This document shows positions 51,962 through 61,814 of a stretch of DNA of 64,000 nucleotides, in pieces (within the stretch, counting starts at the first letter, position 1; each line of letters starts with the position of its first letter). Under the pieces are notes generated by a model. It made no database searches. It was given only the letters and a program-made list of their open reading frames with translations, and had not been told where the DNA came from. Made by a program: the position numbers and the translations under genes. Source of the DNA: Chrysophaeum taylorii (lineage: Eukaryota; Sar; Pelagophyceae; Pelagomonadales; Pelagomonadaceae); contig JAQMWT010000455.1 in assembly GCA_029834535.1 (NCBI GenBank), positions 1 through 64,000 of the forward strand, written 5' to 3'.

Positions 51962-54201
51962 TTAAGAGGCCAGGTCGATAGCGTCGTTATTCTCGTCCGA
52001 AATCTCATGATGCTTGGAAAGGAGCTTGGTGTTGGCGTACTTCTCTCGTGTCCATTCCATAAACTCCCGATTAATGCGGAGGACTATCAGCATCTCGGAT
52101 ATATCTCCGAGTCTAGGCAAGTGCTCTTGTCGTCCATGACAGTGTTTCCAGCGGAGATGACGCGCTCGCAAAGGCTTTCGGCCGGTAGCACCCCGATAGC
52201 GCGAGGCACGGGCGAGTTTGGGAAATAAGCCCAGGTCGGGGTTCTGCTCCGCACGTTGGTAGAGCTTGCCGACGTGTAGTGGAAGGAGGTCATCAACACC
52301 GTCAAGAGGCTGGTTACAGTCTTTGAGCTCCGCCGGAAACTCCTGCTTCCATTTGATCTGGCTCGCGAACCTGATCCACCGGGGGAACGCCTCGTCAAAC
52401 TCCTCGCCAAAATCCACAGCCGGCTCTTCCTCCGCTGGTGTCGGCGTCGGCTCCGGATCCGCCACCTGCAACGTATCGCCCCACAACCCAAAATTTAACA
52501 TGCCGCCATTATCCACGGCCGCATCTGCGCAAGTGTCCATGCCGCCATCGGCAGCAACAAGAGTCTCGTCCGCAGCACCAGCAGCACCAGCATCCTCTTG
52601 CGTCGACGTCGCCGAAGCTGCAGTCTGCTGCTCGAGCCGCTGGGCATGGATATTGTTGCCGTACTCGACATACAGCTTCTTCAGGAGGGAAATGGCCTTG
52701 GGCTTATCCTCCTCAGAGATGATGCTGATGGTGCGGAAGTCGAGCAGAGCAGCAATGAGCTCGCGATCGGATCTCTGATACTCCAAGAAAGGAATGATCG
52801 ACTCGCCCTTGTTCCCGCAGTAGCGTCGCTGAGCTTCGAGGATGGCGCGCCCGTGCCACTCCTTGCCGGTTTCGGTGAAATCATCGATGGCCTTGATGCG
52901 ACGAGGGAGCACGCTGCCCGTGGTGTCGCCCTCGTAATCGATGAGCGAGAAACTATCCGCTTCCAGCTTGGTGATCATCTGGGGCTTGAGCTCGCACGAG
53001 ACCGCGCCCATGAAGAGGCGCTCATGTTGGACGAGCTTTTCGGCGGCGTCGGTGATATTCGTGATGGCCTCGAACTCCGCCATCGTCTCGAAGTCCTCTT
53101 CGGTGGCCGCCAAGTCGATTTTCTTGTGTTGGACCGCGTAGATGTGGAGGGCTTTCGTCAATTGGAGCACAGAGCGCAGGAGAGCGTGGTGCGCAGAGAC
53201 GCGGGTGCCGCTCAGGTCGACCTTGGGCTAGATGCAAGGGCAGTGGGTGAGCTTGCACAGTTTTAAAGAGAGCGTCCGTGCAATCGGTCCCGTAGGAGAA
53301 GTGCTTCGCGATGTCGTGAGCCAACTGCATGATAGCCTGGCCCTCGGGGAAAAAAACAGTTGATGATCTTCTTGTTTTTTCGAACGCGTCAGATCTCCGA
53401 TGCAGGATCGCGAGATCTTACTCACCTTGTGCATGTCGCAGACATCGCCGACCAAGTTTACTTCTTCGGCGACACCCAACGCAGCCTGGTCGGAGACGAC
53501 GTTCGCAACGGCGGTTCTGTACGAAACGCCCGTGAAGTTGATGTGAATCTCCTCGAGCGCGCGCGCCGTTGTCTGCTTCGTCCCGTCGGTCACCCCAAAC
53601 AGATGACGATGTTGCGATCCCACTCCTTCGGAATAAACTGGATATCGACAGCGACACGCTTCTTGTGGTCTTTGAGTGTGCCGCCGTCATGTATCGACTG
53701 CACGAAGGGGTTTCCCTCGGCGGCTCCGACTTCGACCTCAAAGATATGTTTCATCACCCGCACGAAGTTCGCGAACTCCGCTTTAACCCAGAACCCGAGC
53801 CCATTGCGATGGAGGTGTGGACACGAACCGCCTCTGCTGCTGCTGCCTAGTTGAAAGTAGGCTTGATTCATTTCCCGAAAGTATCGGTCGTTCACCGCAA
53901 CCATCGACACTTTTTGCGCGCCATAGACAACATACCGAGCTGTGAAACCGAGCGCGACAGCTTTTCTGTCGGAGGAACCACGTGTCGTCACCGAAATGTA
54001 GCTGTCCAGAGTACCCCCGGTCTTCCTCCTCACCGCTGATTCGTCTGCGGCAGCTTCCAGCGCTTCTGACAATCCTACCTCCCTCACTTTCCGTTTCTCC
54101 ACCTGGTTCCGACCAATCTCGGAGTCCTTGTGCGCCTTCTCGAAGTGCGCCAGCGCCGCCGTCGTGTTCCAAAACCCCCTTCTTCTTGTGTTTTTTGGCA
54201 T
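51962..54201 (-). pseudogene. hAT transposase with one intron
   Basis: The ATG at 54201 opens a piece with TAALAHFEKAHKD, the end of a BED-type DNA-binding finger. It is followed by the hAT catalytic core: VDIQFIPKEWDRNIVICLG (about 53590-53650), HINFTGVSYRTAVANVVSDQ and NLVGDVCDMHK. A GT-AG intron of 83 nt (53343-53425, donor GTGAGT) then joins in frame to GQAIMQLAHDIAKHF. The C-terminal 402-codon frame (51962-53170) contains the long helical region and ends with KLYQRAEQNPDLGLFPKLAR. The hAT dimerisation signature IGVLPAESLCERVISAGNTV reads in a neighbouring frame (52087-52491). Frame changes near 53250 and 52170 show that this copy is dead but fairly recent. Confidence 0.78.
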
Positions 54202-54813
54202 CGCAGCAGGTCGTAACACGTCCTGCCGCTCGTCGGATCGCGAAAAAAGATGCAGCAGTGCGTCCTTTTATTTACTGCAGTCCGAGTCTTTCTTCGCACG
54301 CTCTGGGTGATCGATCCCCTGTCTGTTCTGTTAGGCGTTTAACGTGCCTCCAAACCCCAGAAGGCGCCGCTCTCCTCCTCCCGGCTTTCTTTCTTTCCCG
54401 GGCGGGCATGTTATCTCGATGCTTCTCCGGTGGAATGTACTGCCTCGCGTCGTATTCCTCCTCCTCCGGCCCGCTGACATCCTCGTCCAACACGAGCTGG
54501 TATACACCCATGCACTGGAGCCGATTCCGTCTTCGCCGACGACGATCGTCGTCACGTAAAATCTCGTGACCGTGACCAGCTCGCTAAAAGTGGCGACGTC
54601 AAGTCACGGAAACGTCAAGGTCAAGATTTTTCGGACGTTTGACGTCAAAATGTTGACGACTTTGACGTCAAGGTGGTGCAGCAGCTTCCTTTTAAAGATG
54701 TGTCCGTTGAGATACTGTCTCTCTTTTTTTTTCAACGGACGGACCGGAAGAGAATATGACCGTTGAGGAGTGCCGTTGAGTTCTCTTTCCGTTTGAGGTT
54801 GGCGCGCGGCGCC

Positions 54814-55478
54814 ATGTCCTTTAGTACGCCATTCGCAACGAGCCAGAGTGAGCCATCGTTCGAGGAGGAGTGCGAGGTGCGAGCAGTGTCGTGATCGACG
54901 AAGACCGTTGTGCACAGGGATGTCCGCAGCTCTCGTATCAGCAACGGATCATCGGGTTTTGCGTATGCTGCGGCTTTGGATACCTCCTCAGCTTTATTGG
55001 GACGATGCTCCTCGTGAGCGGCGGCCCGACATCGGACACAATCCGAGACTTCGCTGCGCTCTACATCGTGAGTCCCGCTTTGGCGCCGTAACCCCTCCCT
55101 AGTTCGGGAACTTCATAGCCATCGCTGCTACGCTCTTCCTTATCGGCCCCAGAAAACAATGCCAGAAGATGTGCGATAAGACTCGCCGCTTCTCTACTAT
55201 AATCTGGCTCCTTACCCTCATTATCACGTTCTCCATCGCCGTCGCTGGCGTTAACGTCGGCTGGGTCGTCTTCATGATCTTCGTCCAGATTGCCGCGTCC
55301 GTATGGTACTCCGCATCCTACATACCCTACGGCCGCCGCATGATCATCAAACTCTTTCAGTCCACCTGCTTCAAGCCATGTGAGTACAGGCGAATCCCAT
55401 CATCGCACCGACCAGGGCCTTGCGTCGATGTGTACAGGCCCCGCCGTCTGCGACCCCTGCATCAAGATCGCCACCTAG
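54814..55478 (+). CDS. SFT2: SFT2-like vesicle transport protein, four exons
   Basis: Exons 54814-54876, 54918-55067, 55103-55379 and 55438-55478 join in frame to give 176 residues. Introns are 41, 35 and 58 nt, all GT-AG. The joined protein has the SFT2/Got1-type layout: a short polar N-terminus (MSFSTPFATSQSEPSFEEE), LSYQQRIIGFCVCCGFGYLL (helix 1), a loop, FAALYIFGNFIAIAATLFLI then GPRKQCQKM (helix 2 with the conserved GP..Q), TIIWLLTLIITFSIAVAG (helix 3), FMIFVQIAASVWYSASYIPY (helix 4 with the conserved WY.SYIP), and a Cys-rich end (CFKPCPAVCDPC). SFT2 proteins act in fusion of endosome-derived vesicles with the Golgi. The Cys-rich tail may be lipid-modified (inference). Confidence 0.9.
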
Positions 55479-55768
55479 TTACTTCCTCCTTCGCTTTCTT
55501 TCTTCTTGACGTGAACTCGAAGAAGAAATCAGAAGAGTCTGATGTTGCCTGCCCGGAAGAAAAGAAAAGAAAAGAAGTCGTCGCCCGAGATACACTTATC
55601 CCCTCTTTTTATTTTATATCTACAATCAAGCATGCGTGGGGCTTTAATTTAATTCAATTTACTTATTTTCCGCCGCCGCCGCCAAAACACATTCATTATA
55701 AGCAGATGGTACTAGAAGACCAAGAACATCAACAAGAACAACTTTCAGGCGCGTCGAGGAGACGCAGT

Positions 55769-56080
55769 TCAGGTCCCGAGTCGCGCGTGATTAAGATTGT
55801 TGTTCGTCGCCAGGAGGAGGCGGCGCGGTAGTTTTGCGGGTGGCAAGCCGAGTTTGTCGACAAAGTCGCATCTTTGCGCGAGACGACGGCGGCGGGTGGT
55901 CTTGCCGTGGAACTTGTCGTATAGCCTGGCGACGCACGGCGAGGAACAGGAGGCGGTGCAGTTGAGCGGGGGTCCGGGGGGTTGGAGGTCGGAGCGGAGA
56001 TCCTGGTTGAGCCACTCGACGACGATCCCCGCGAACCTCTCAAAGTTCTCGTCGTCAATCTTTGAGTGTTGGAGAAAGTC
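55769..56080 (-). pseudogene. Last exon of an unknown host gene, cut by a Helitron unit
   Basis: The minus strand has an open frame of about 103 codons ending in a TGA at 55769-55771. It starts ETDFLQHSKIDDENFERFAG and continues with EWLNQDLRSDLQPPGPPLN, a Cys-containing segment and a basic stretch (GKTTRRRRLAQRCDF). The composition is protein-like and unlike the neighbouring repeats. At about 56081 the frame runs directly into the Helitron leader (rc of CCTCGATTTAGGG) and meets a stop. The upstream part of the gene is therefore lost or displaced. Convergent with the SFT2-like gene. Family not recognised. Confidence 0.45.
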
Positions 56081-57030
56081 TGTTTCCTCGATTTAGGGTA
56101 AGGATCATGTAGGCGCGAGAGTAAGGATCAGGTAGGCACGAGAGCCAGACAGTGATCCTTCAAGCCGTCTACGGCGACCTCGCAGACTATTTCCACGACC
56201 CGCGGCGGCTCTTTCAGCGCGCCATTCTCACGCCCCGTCGAAACGATGTTGTCGATGCTGACAACGCGCGCATGACCGCGGCCTTTTTCCCGGAGACGAG
56301 GCGTCGGAGTTCTTTCGGCCGACTAGGTTGGGTCGGAAGACGACGCCTCGCTCTAGTCGAGTTTTCAACTCCCTGACAACCAACGGCATGCTGACTTTGA
56401 TCGCGAGCTTAAAGTCTTCGCAACCTCGACCCGTCGCACGGCCACTGCAACGGTACCAGATACATGATCGATCGTGTCGTGTCACCGAGGCTCCTCCAAC
56501 CTGTATCCCTTAAGGCCCGCCGACGCCAAACGATCAACAAGAGCCAGGGCCAGACGCCCCGCGAGGTCGGCGTCCTCTTGCCCAAGCCCGTCTTCTGCCA
56601 CGTCCAGCTCTACGTGGCTCTCTGTCGATCGGCAACCCCGAGGATAGATATCCTCTTCTGGGTCGACGACTCCACCCTACCCCACGTGCTGCGCAATACC
56701 GATAAGCCTCCCGGCGTCTACACGCGCACTGTAGGTGAACTTGGACCAGGTGACACTGGGGTTAGAGATTGGGACTAGGTGAACTGGTGACCAGGTGAAC
56801 GACTGGGACCAGGTGAACATATGGGGCTTTGCGAGTAAAGGACAGAGTAAACTCGGGTTGGCGGCGCGTGCGGATCAAAGCAGCTTAGATTGGCGGAGGC
56901 GAGAGCGACGAGCTCAGGAGTTGGTGTGAGCTAGGTGAACTTACTGACCAGGTGAACTTATATGAAACTTACTGGGACCAGGTGAACTTACTGGGGTTAG
57001 AGATTGGTGAACTTACTGGCCTGCACTTGT
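56081..57030 (+). mobile_element. Helitron-derived unit D (5'-truncated)
   Basis: Same organisation as units A-C but starting at CCTCGATTTAGGG, without the TCCTAACTAC start or TGTCTGTTTG leader. Helicase segments: ILQAVYGDLADYFHDPRRLF (about 56152-56215) and INKSQGQTPREVGVLLPKPV (about 56533-56595) with LYVALCRS. The tail ends CTGCACTTGT at 57030. Confidence 0.75.
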
Positions 57031-57033
57031 AAG

Positions 57034-58019
57034 TCCTAACTACTAATCGACAGATGTTTGTCTGTTTGTTTGTCTGTCTGTCCCTCGATTTAGGGTAAGG
57101 ATCAGGTAGGCGCGAGAGTAAGGATCAGGTAGGCGCGGTAGGATCGAGAGCGAGCCAGACAGTGTGATCCTCAAGCCGTCTACGGCGACCTCGCAGACTA
57201 TTTCCACGACCCGCGGCGGCTCTTTCAGCGCGCCATTCTCACGCCCCGTCGAAACGATGTTGTCGATGCTGACAACGCGCGCATGACCGTGGCCTTCCCC
57301 GGAGACGAGGCGTCGGAGTTCTTTTCGGCCGACTAGGTTGGGTCGGAAGACGACGCCTCGCTCTTTACAGTCGAGTTTTAACTCCCTCACAACCAACGGC
57401 ATGCTGACTTTGATCGCGAGCTTAAAGTCTTCGCAACCTCGACCCGCCCCACGGCCACTGCAACGGTACCAGATACATGATCGATCGTGTCGTTGTCACC
57501 GAGGCTCCTCAACCTGTATCGCTTAAGGCCGCCGACGCCAAACGATCAACAAGAGCCAGGGCCAGACGCCCCGCGGTCGGCGTCCTCTTTCCCAAGCCCG
57601 TCTTCTGCCACGTCCAGCTCGTGGCTCTGTCGATCGGCAACGAGATAACATGGGTCGACGATACACACCCCTACCCGTGCTGCGCAATACCGATAAGCCC
57701 CCTCCCGGCGTCTACACGCGCACTGTAGGTGAACTTGCTGGACCAGGTGAACACTGGGGTTGGAGGGTAGAGATGGGCGGGCGGACCAGGTGAAACTGGG
57801 ACCAGGTAACATAGGGCTTTTAGAGTAAGGGTTTTGGAGTAAACTCAAAGGTTGGCGGCGCGTGCGGATCAAAGCAGCTTAGATTGGCGGAGGCGAGAGC
57901 GACGAGCTCAAGGAGTGAGCTAGGTGAACTTACTGACCAGGTGAACTTATATGAAACTTACTGGGACCAGGTGAAATTACTGGGGTTAGAGATACGTGAA
58001 CTTACTGGCCTGCACTTGT
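57034..58019 (+). mobile_element. Helitron-derived unit E
   Basis: Starts TCCTAACTAC at 57034, three bases after unit D ends, with the TGTTTGTCTG leader, decayed helicase blocks (RAILTPRRNDVVDADNAR-like at about 57230-57285; KSQGQTP near 57550) and a tail ending TGCACTTGT at 58019. It has more small deletions than unit D. Confidence 0.75.
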
Positions 58020-59048
58020 TTCATATAAGGTCACCTGGTCAGTAAGTTCACCTAGTCCAAATCTCTAACCCCAGTAAGTTCGGCGTAAACCCACTCGTGC
58101 TCACACCTCCTTTGAACTCGTCGCGCGCGTTCCCCGCCAGTGCAGCTGCATGATCGCACGCCGCCAACCCTTTGAGTTAAAAACCCCAGTAAGATCGCCT
58201 GCTCGATACCTAGTCCCGTCGCCGACAGTAAGGTTTGTGGTCCCAGTGGGGAACCACCTATGCGACCAAGCCCCAGGCGATCGGTAACCTTGCCCGGCGT
58301 AAATGGAGCGTTCAAGACGTACCGGGGTGGTTCGACAACCACGTAGAGACGTGACAGCGGCTGAAACACAATGGGCAAGTCGCCGACTCCTGTGATCGTT
58401 TGGCGTCGTGGGCGCGGGCGAAGCGACACGCACGACTGATGCACCGGCGCCGCCCGGTCGAGGTGCAGCTTTTGCGCGATCGTCCGAAATCGACTGTAAA
58501 GAGCGGGCGTCTTCCGACCTGGTCTGCGGAGACGCCTCCTCCGCCGCGGTCACGCGTTGTCAGCGACAACATCGTTTCAACGGGCGTGAGAACGCTGACC
58601 GCCGCGGGTCGTGGAAATGAACTCGACTCCAGGACTCGCTCGCGCCTACCTGATCCTTACCCTAAATCGAGGGGCCGGGCTCGCTGTGCCCTCAGTGGGC
58701 CTCACCGCCCTCACACATGTCGCCGCCTCGGGGAACCCCGCCCAGGCCGCCCGATCCCAGCAGGACGTCACCCTTCGTCGCACATACGTCCGGCGGCAGC
58801 ATGCGTACGACGGGCGGGGCCCGTCCTCTTTTCGCCTGCCCCCCGCCTCGGCGATGACCCCGACTAGGTCCCGCGTACTTATCTCCGCCCGTCAGGCACA
58901 TCCCTCTAACCCCACAAACCCACCCACATCCTTCATGCTCCCCACACCCCCCCCCCCCTCTTAGCAGTCGACATTTAAAGACAAACAGGCAAACAGACAA
59001 ACAAACAAACAAACAAACAGACAAACATCTGTCGATTAGTAGTTAGGA
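58020..59048 (-). mobile_element. Helitron-derived unit F, inverted, with a LINE insertion
   Basis: Inverse orientation to units D and E: the tail repeats (CACCTGGTCAGTAAGTTCACC) come first, then a degraded helicase region, CCCTAAATCGAGGG at about 58659-58672, then the leader (ACAGACAAACAAACAAAC) and GTAGTTAGGA at 59040-59048, the inverse of TCCTAACTAC. A LINE fragment (58673-58983) splits the leader from the helicase region. The helicase part is more diverged than in the direct units. Confidence 0.7.
58673..58983 (+). mobile_element. 3' end fragment of the second LINE, nested in unit F
   Basis: Plus-strand copy of the last 310 bases of the LINE at 44257-46936, including the C-terminal codons (VAASGNPAQAARSQQDVTLR and YVRRQHAY) and the same 3' terminus CAGTCGACATTTAAAGACA. 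It also serves as the natural empty site for the DNA transposon at 39586-44249. Confidence 0.85.
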
Positions 59049-59683
59049 TTCCGCGCCACCGCGGAGAATAGAGGAGAGACCACAGTTGTTCGCTCGCTTC
59101 TTCTTCTTCTTCTTCTTCTTCTTCTTCGTTTTGGTTCTTCTCGGAAGCGTGCGGTTGCCGCCTTGTGTCTAGAGATGAGATGTCCTCGACGTAATAATAA
59201 CTGGAAAGCCGAGGCCAGGGATTTGAGTGTCGCCACCACTGGAGGATGACGCCGCCATCTATACCTCGTCGGGTCATTATTATTGTAAAATAGAATGCGT
59301 GTATGTAACGAAAATATATGCACGACCCTGCTGCTTGGCGGTCTTCTGTCGGCCCCGCGTGGACTTTCGCCATAATTACCTGCTAGCGAAAGGTAGGTAT
59401 ATAACCTCTAAAATAAAGGGTGAAATATTATAAATGCCAAAAAGAAGAGGGCCGTCGATACTAGTCCCAGGTGGTGTGTGTCTCGAACGAAATCGCTCGG
59501 ACGACCAGCAAGAAGCCTATCCGCCCCCGTATGTATTTCCGCGCGTTCGATACAGCCAGCAGCTGAAAGATACAGAGGAGCCTATTTATTGCACGACGTC
59601 AAACCGACGGGACACCCGACCGTAGTAGTAGTATCGAAGAAGAAGAAGTGTCACGCTTAATTAAAATAGTAAGCAAGAAAAAA
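59049..59683. other. Spacer with (TTC)n repeat
   Basis: A run of nine TTC triplets lies at about 59098-59126. A 63-codon plus frame from the ATG at 59434 (MPKRRGPSILVPGG) has no recognisable motif and lies where the 3' untranslated region of the STI1 gene is expected. No gene is supported. Confidence 0.4.
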
Positions 59684-60583
59684 TTAATGCGCGATGGCGC
59701 AGAGACCGGCTTCGGCGAGGCGTCTGATTGTCTGGTAGTGCTCGGGGTCTTGCATGGCCTCTTTGAAGTACTCCGGGTCATTACACTTCTGCAGCAACTC
59801 CTGGACGGTGGGGCTTTCGAGGAGACACTTGAGCTCGGGATCTTGGAGAATCTTGTCGACCTCCTGCTGCTCCTCGTCGGTAGGCGCCCCCGGCGGATTT
59901 TTTAGCACTCGCTCGGCGAGGGGACCAAGGGGGAGCGCGTTCTTTTTCTGTTCCTTGACCCCAATATCGTGGAAGTGCTGGCCCATGAGCATGCAATACT
60001 CTTTGAGAAACTCCTTAACCTCCGCGTCGTCGTCGAACTTGTGTAGACATAGCGGATTGTCTTTGACCGCTTCGAGGGCTAGAACGCACTTCGGGTTGGC
60101 AAACCCCTTCCGCAGGACGGGCCGTCGCTCCATCTCGTCGAGGAGCTCGTCCGTGCACCAGTCGCCCTTTCTCAGAAGTCGTTTGAGTTCTGGCTCCATG
60201 TGTTCGGCGACTTCTTTTCTGATATTCTCTTGGATACTACCGTCGGCGTTGACTCGAATCACTGGGATCCCGTTCTTACCGGCGAGGGGCGATTTCTTCG
60301 TCTTCTTCAGGAACCCCTTCTTCAGACCGTTCCCAAAATTCTTCTTCGCGCGAATTTTCGTCTCTTCGCGCGCCTTCTTTCGCACCTGCTGGACGAGGGC
60401 CGCGTCCTTGTAGAGCTCCTCCATCAAAGTCGGCGGCTCGACGGGTTCTACCTTCTTATTTTGCTTTTGCTTTTGCTTTTGGGGGGGCTCGCAGATGTTT
60501 AACACAGAGGAGCTCCTTCCATCGGGGACCGGCTCCTCCAGCAGCTCCCGCGATGATGACGACGACTCCTGCACCACCATCAT
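59684..60583 (-). CDS. STI1-domain protein (Hop/Sti1-like co-chaperone fragment)
   Basis: Frame of about 299 residues; the first ATG pair is near 60583 (MMVVQESSSSS), just after non-ATG codons. A low-complexity N-terminus (Ser-rich, then Lys/Gln-rich) leads to a basic region (KKAREETKIRAKKNFGNGLK) and a mid region with helical repeats. The C-terminus (about residues 235-295) reads VDKILQDPELKCLLESPTVQ, then LLQKCNDPEYFKEAMQDPEH, with the repeated Asp-Pro pairs of STI1 domains found in Hop/Sti1, ubiquilin and related chaperone adaptors. No TPR repeats are visible, so it is not full-length Hop. Likely role: adaptor for Hsp70/Hsp90 clients, or in plastid import as in Tic40 (inference). Confidence 0.7.
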   Translation of the reverse strand: MMVVQESSSSSRELLEEPVPDGRSSSVLNICEPPQKQKQKQNKKVEPVEPPTLMEELYKDAALVQQVRKKAREETKIRAKKNFGNGLKKGFLKKTKKSPLAGKNGIPVIRVNADGSIQENIRKEVAEHMEPELKRLLRKGDWCTDELLDEMERRPVLRKGFANPKCVLALEAVKDNPLCLHKFDDDAEVKEFLKEYCMLMGQHFHDIGVKEQKKNALPLGPLAERVLKNPPGAPTDEEQQEVDKILQDPELKCLLESPTVQELLQKCNDPEYFKEAMQDPEHYQTIRRLAEAGLCAIAH

Positions 60584-60607
60584 TAACAACAATAATTAAT
60601 TAATCTC

Positions 60608-61738
60608 TCAACGGTTCTTCTTGAGAAGAAGAACCCGTTGGATGTAGTCCCAGGTCCCGTCGACGGTAAAGTGGTGGCGGCGGCGCGCGACGTAGGAAAG
60701 TTGCGCCCGCGCATCGCGGGCTGCGAGAATCTTTGGGAGGTTGGGCAAGTCGTCGGCCGTTATGACGAGGCCCATGCGGTCCCAATCGAGGCCGAGGTCG
60801 ACAAAGGGGAGATGGTGTTTAAGGAGGCTCGCAGGAGGCAAAGCTCGGCGGTCCTTTTTTGGAGCAGCAGGAGAGGTGTTGTTGAACTTCCAGTCGTAGA
60901 CGTAAATGGGCAAAGCGCCGGCCTGTATCGTCTCGGCGATGACGTAGGCGGCCGGAAAGGAGCCGCGGGCCGCGATGACCCACGTGGTGGCGCGCAACGC
61001 GTCGACGTACGCTGCTCGGTCGAGTTTTCCTCCGCACCTCCGGACTTGGGACATGTCGTAGTCGAGCGAGGCGCTCAGGAGGTCAGCGAGGGAGTGCCTC
61101 ATCGGACACGTGCACCTGCCGGCGAAGAATACCCGCGGCGCCCTCTCCGTCGTCGTCCCCGGCGGAATTTCATCTTTGTAGAGCAAGGGAATCGGTACTT
61201 CGGAGCGTTCGAGCGGCGTTCTGGCGGCGAGTCGATCCAAATTCTCGAGTCTACTCGTGAAAACCAGGCTCAATCTCTCCATGTTCGGGACGCGGAACCC
61301 ACCGCGTTTTGCGTACTTGCGGACCTGCGCGAAGCTTGCTTGACCGAGAGTCACGAAGTGGCGGTAGCGATCAAAATCGAGCCGAGCGAATATCGCCGCG
61401 ACGCTTCGAAGCGGATCGTAGTCCTTTCGAAGCATTCCGTATTGCTCGACGACGGTGTGCCAAGGAATCGGCACGTACACGAATCTTCCTCCATTCTTCT
61501 TCTTCTCAAGCAGCATTGTGCGGCTGCGCTGGTAAAACGCGTAGTCGGCGAGCCGCTTGCGCCGCGACACGAGGCTCCACAATGGTCGGCACTGCTCGTT
61601 CACCGCAAGCTGGTAGAATCGCCATTTTTCCTCCTCCTCCTCCTCCTCGATAGTAGTAGTAGGAGTAGTATTCAACATCGCGGCGCCGGCGGAAGCTACA
61701 GATGATGATGTCGCGAATAATAATCCTACGACGAACAT
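60608..61738 (-). CDS. Exostosin-like glycosyltransferase (GT47 type)
   Basis: 376-residue frame from an ATG. A signal-like N-terminus (MFVVGLLFATSSSVASAGAA) is followed by a Glu run (EEEEEEE) coded by a (CTC)n microsatellite at about 61628-61648. The C-terminal half carries the exostosin nucleotide-sugar region: WVIAARGSFPAAYVIAETIQ, then AGALPIYVYD (compare the family pattern PRG.s....R..E....G.iPV), then LVITADDLPNLPKIL. GT47 enzymes sit in the Golgi and transfer sugars to wall or matrix glycans. Donor and acceptor are unknown. It starts 76 bases from the Vps26 ATG, in the opposite direction. Confidence 0.72.
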   Translation of the reverse strand: MFVVGLLFATSSSVASAGAAMLNTTPTTTIEEEEEEEKWRFYQLAVNEQCRPLWSLVSRRKRLADYAFYQRSRTMLLEKKKNGGRFVYVPIPWHTVVEQYGMLRKDYDPLRSVAAIFARLDFDRYRHFVTLGQASFAQVRKYAKRGGFRVPNMERLSLVFTSRLENLDRLAARTPLERSEVPIPLLYKDEIPPGTTTERAPRVFFAGRCTCPMRHSLADLLSASLDYDMSQVRRCGGKLDRAAYVDALRATTWVIAARGSFPAAYVIAETIQAGALPIYVYDWKFNNTSPAAPKKDRRALPPASLLKHHLPFVDLGLDWDRMGLVITADDLPNLPKILAARDARAQLSYVARRRHHFTVDGTWDYIQRVLLLKKNR

Positions 61739-61814
61739 CGTCAGGTAATTATAATTACTAACGGATCATTTTTTTTTATTGCCCGGACCGGTCGCATCGC
61801 CGGCACGAGCGACG
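61739..61814. promoter_or_regulatory. 76-base bidirectional promoter region
   Basis: The only DNA between the start codons of the divergent exostosin-like and Vps26 genes. It contains ATTATAATTACTAAC and a T9 run. Both promoters and both 5' leaders must overlap here or extend into the neighbouring gene. Confidence 0.55.

Larger units (their letters stand above)
51590..54690 (-). mobile_element. hAT DNA transposon
   Basis: The transposase gene on the minus strand is flanked by regions rich in TTGACGTCA-like words: 51620-51740 on one side and 54590-54685 on the other. CGAAAATCTTGACTTTGACG (51624-51643) is nearly inverse to AACGTCAAGGTCAAGATTTTTCG (54611-54633). These are probably subterminal transposase-binding repeats. 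The extreme inverted repeats and the 8-bp target duplication expected for hAT could not be fixed. Confidence 0.65.

Noticed and set aside
59434-59625. 63-codon plus-strand frame near the STI1 gene
   Set aside because: Short, no motif, and overlaps the likely 3' untranslated region of the convergent gene.
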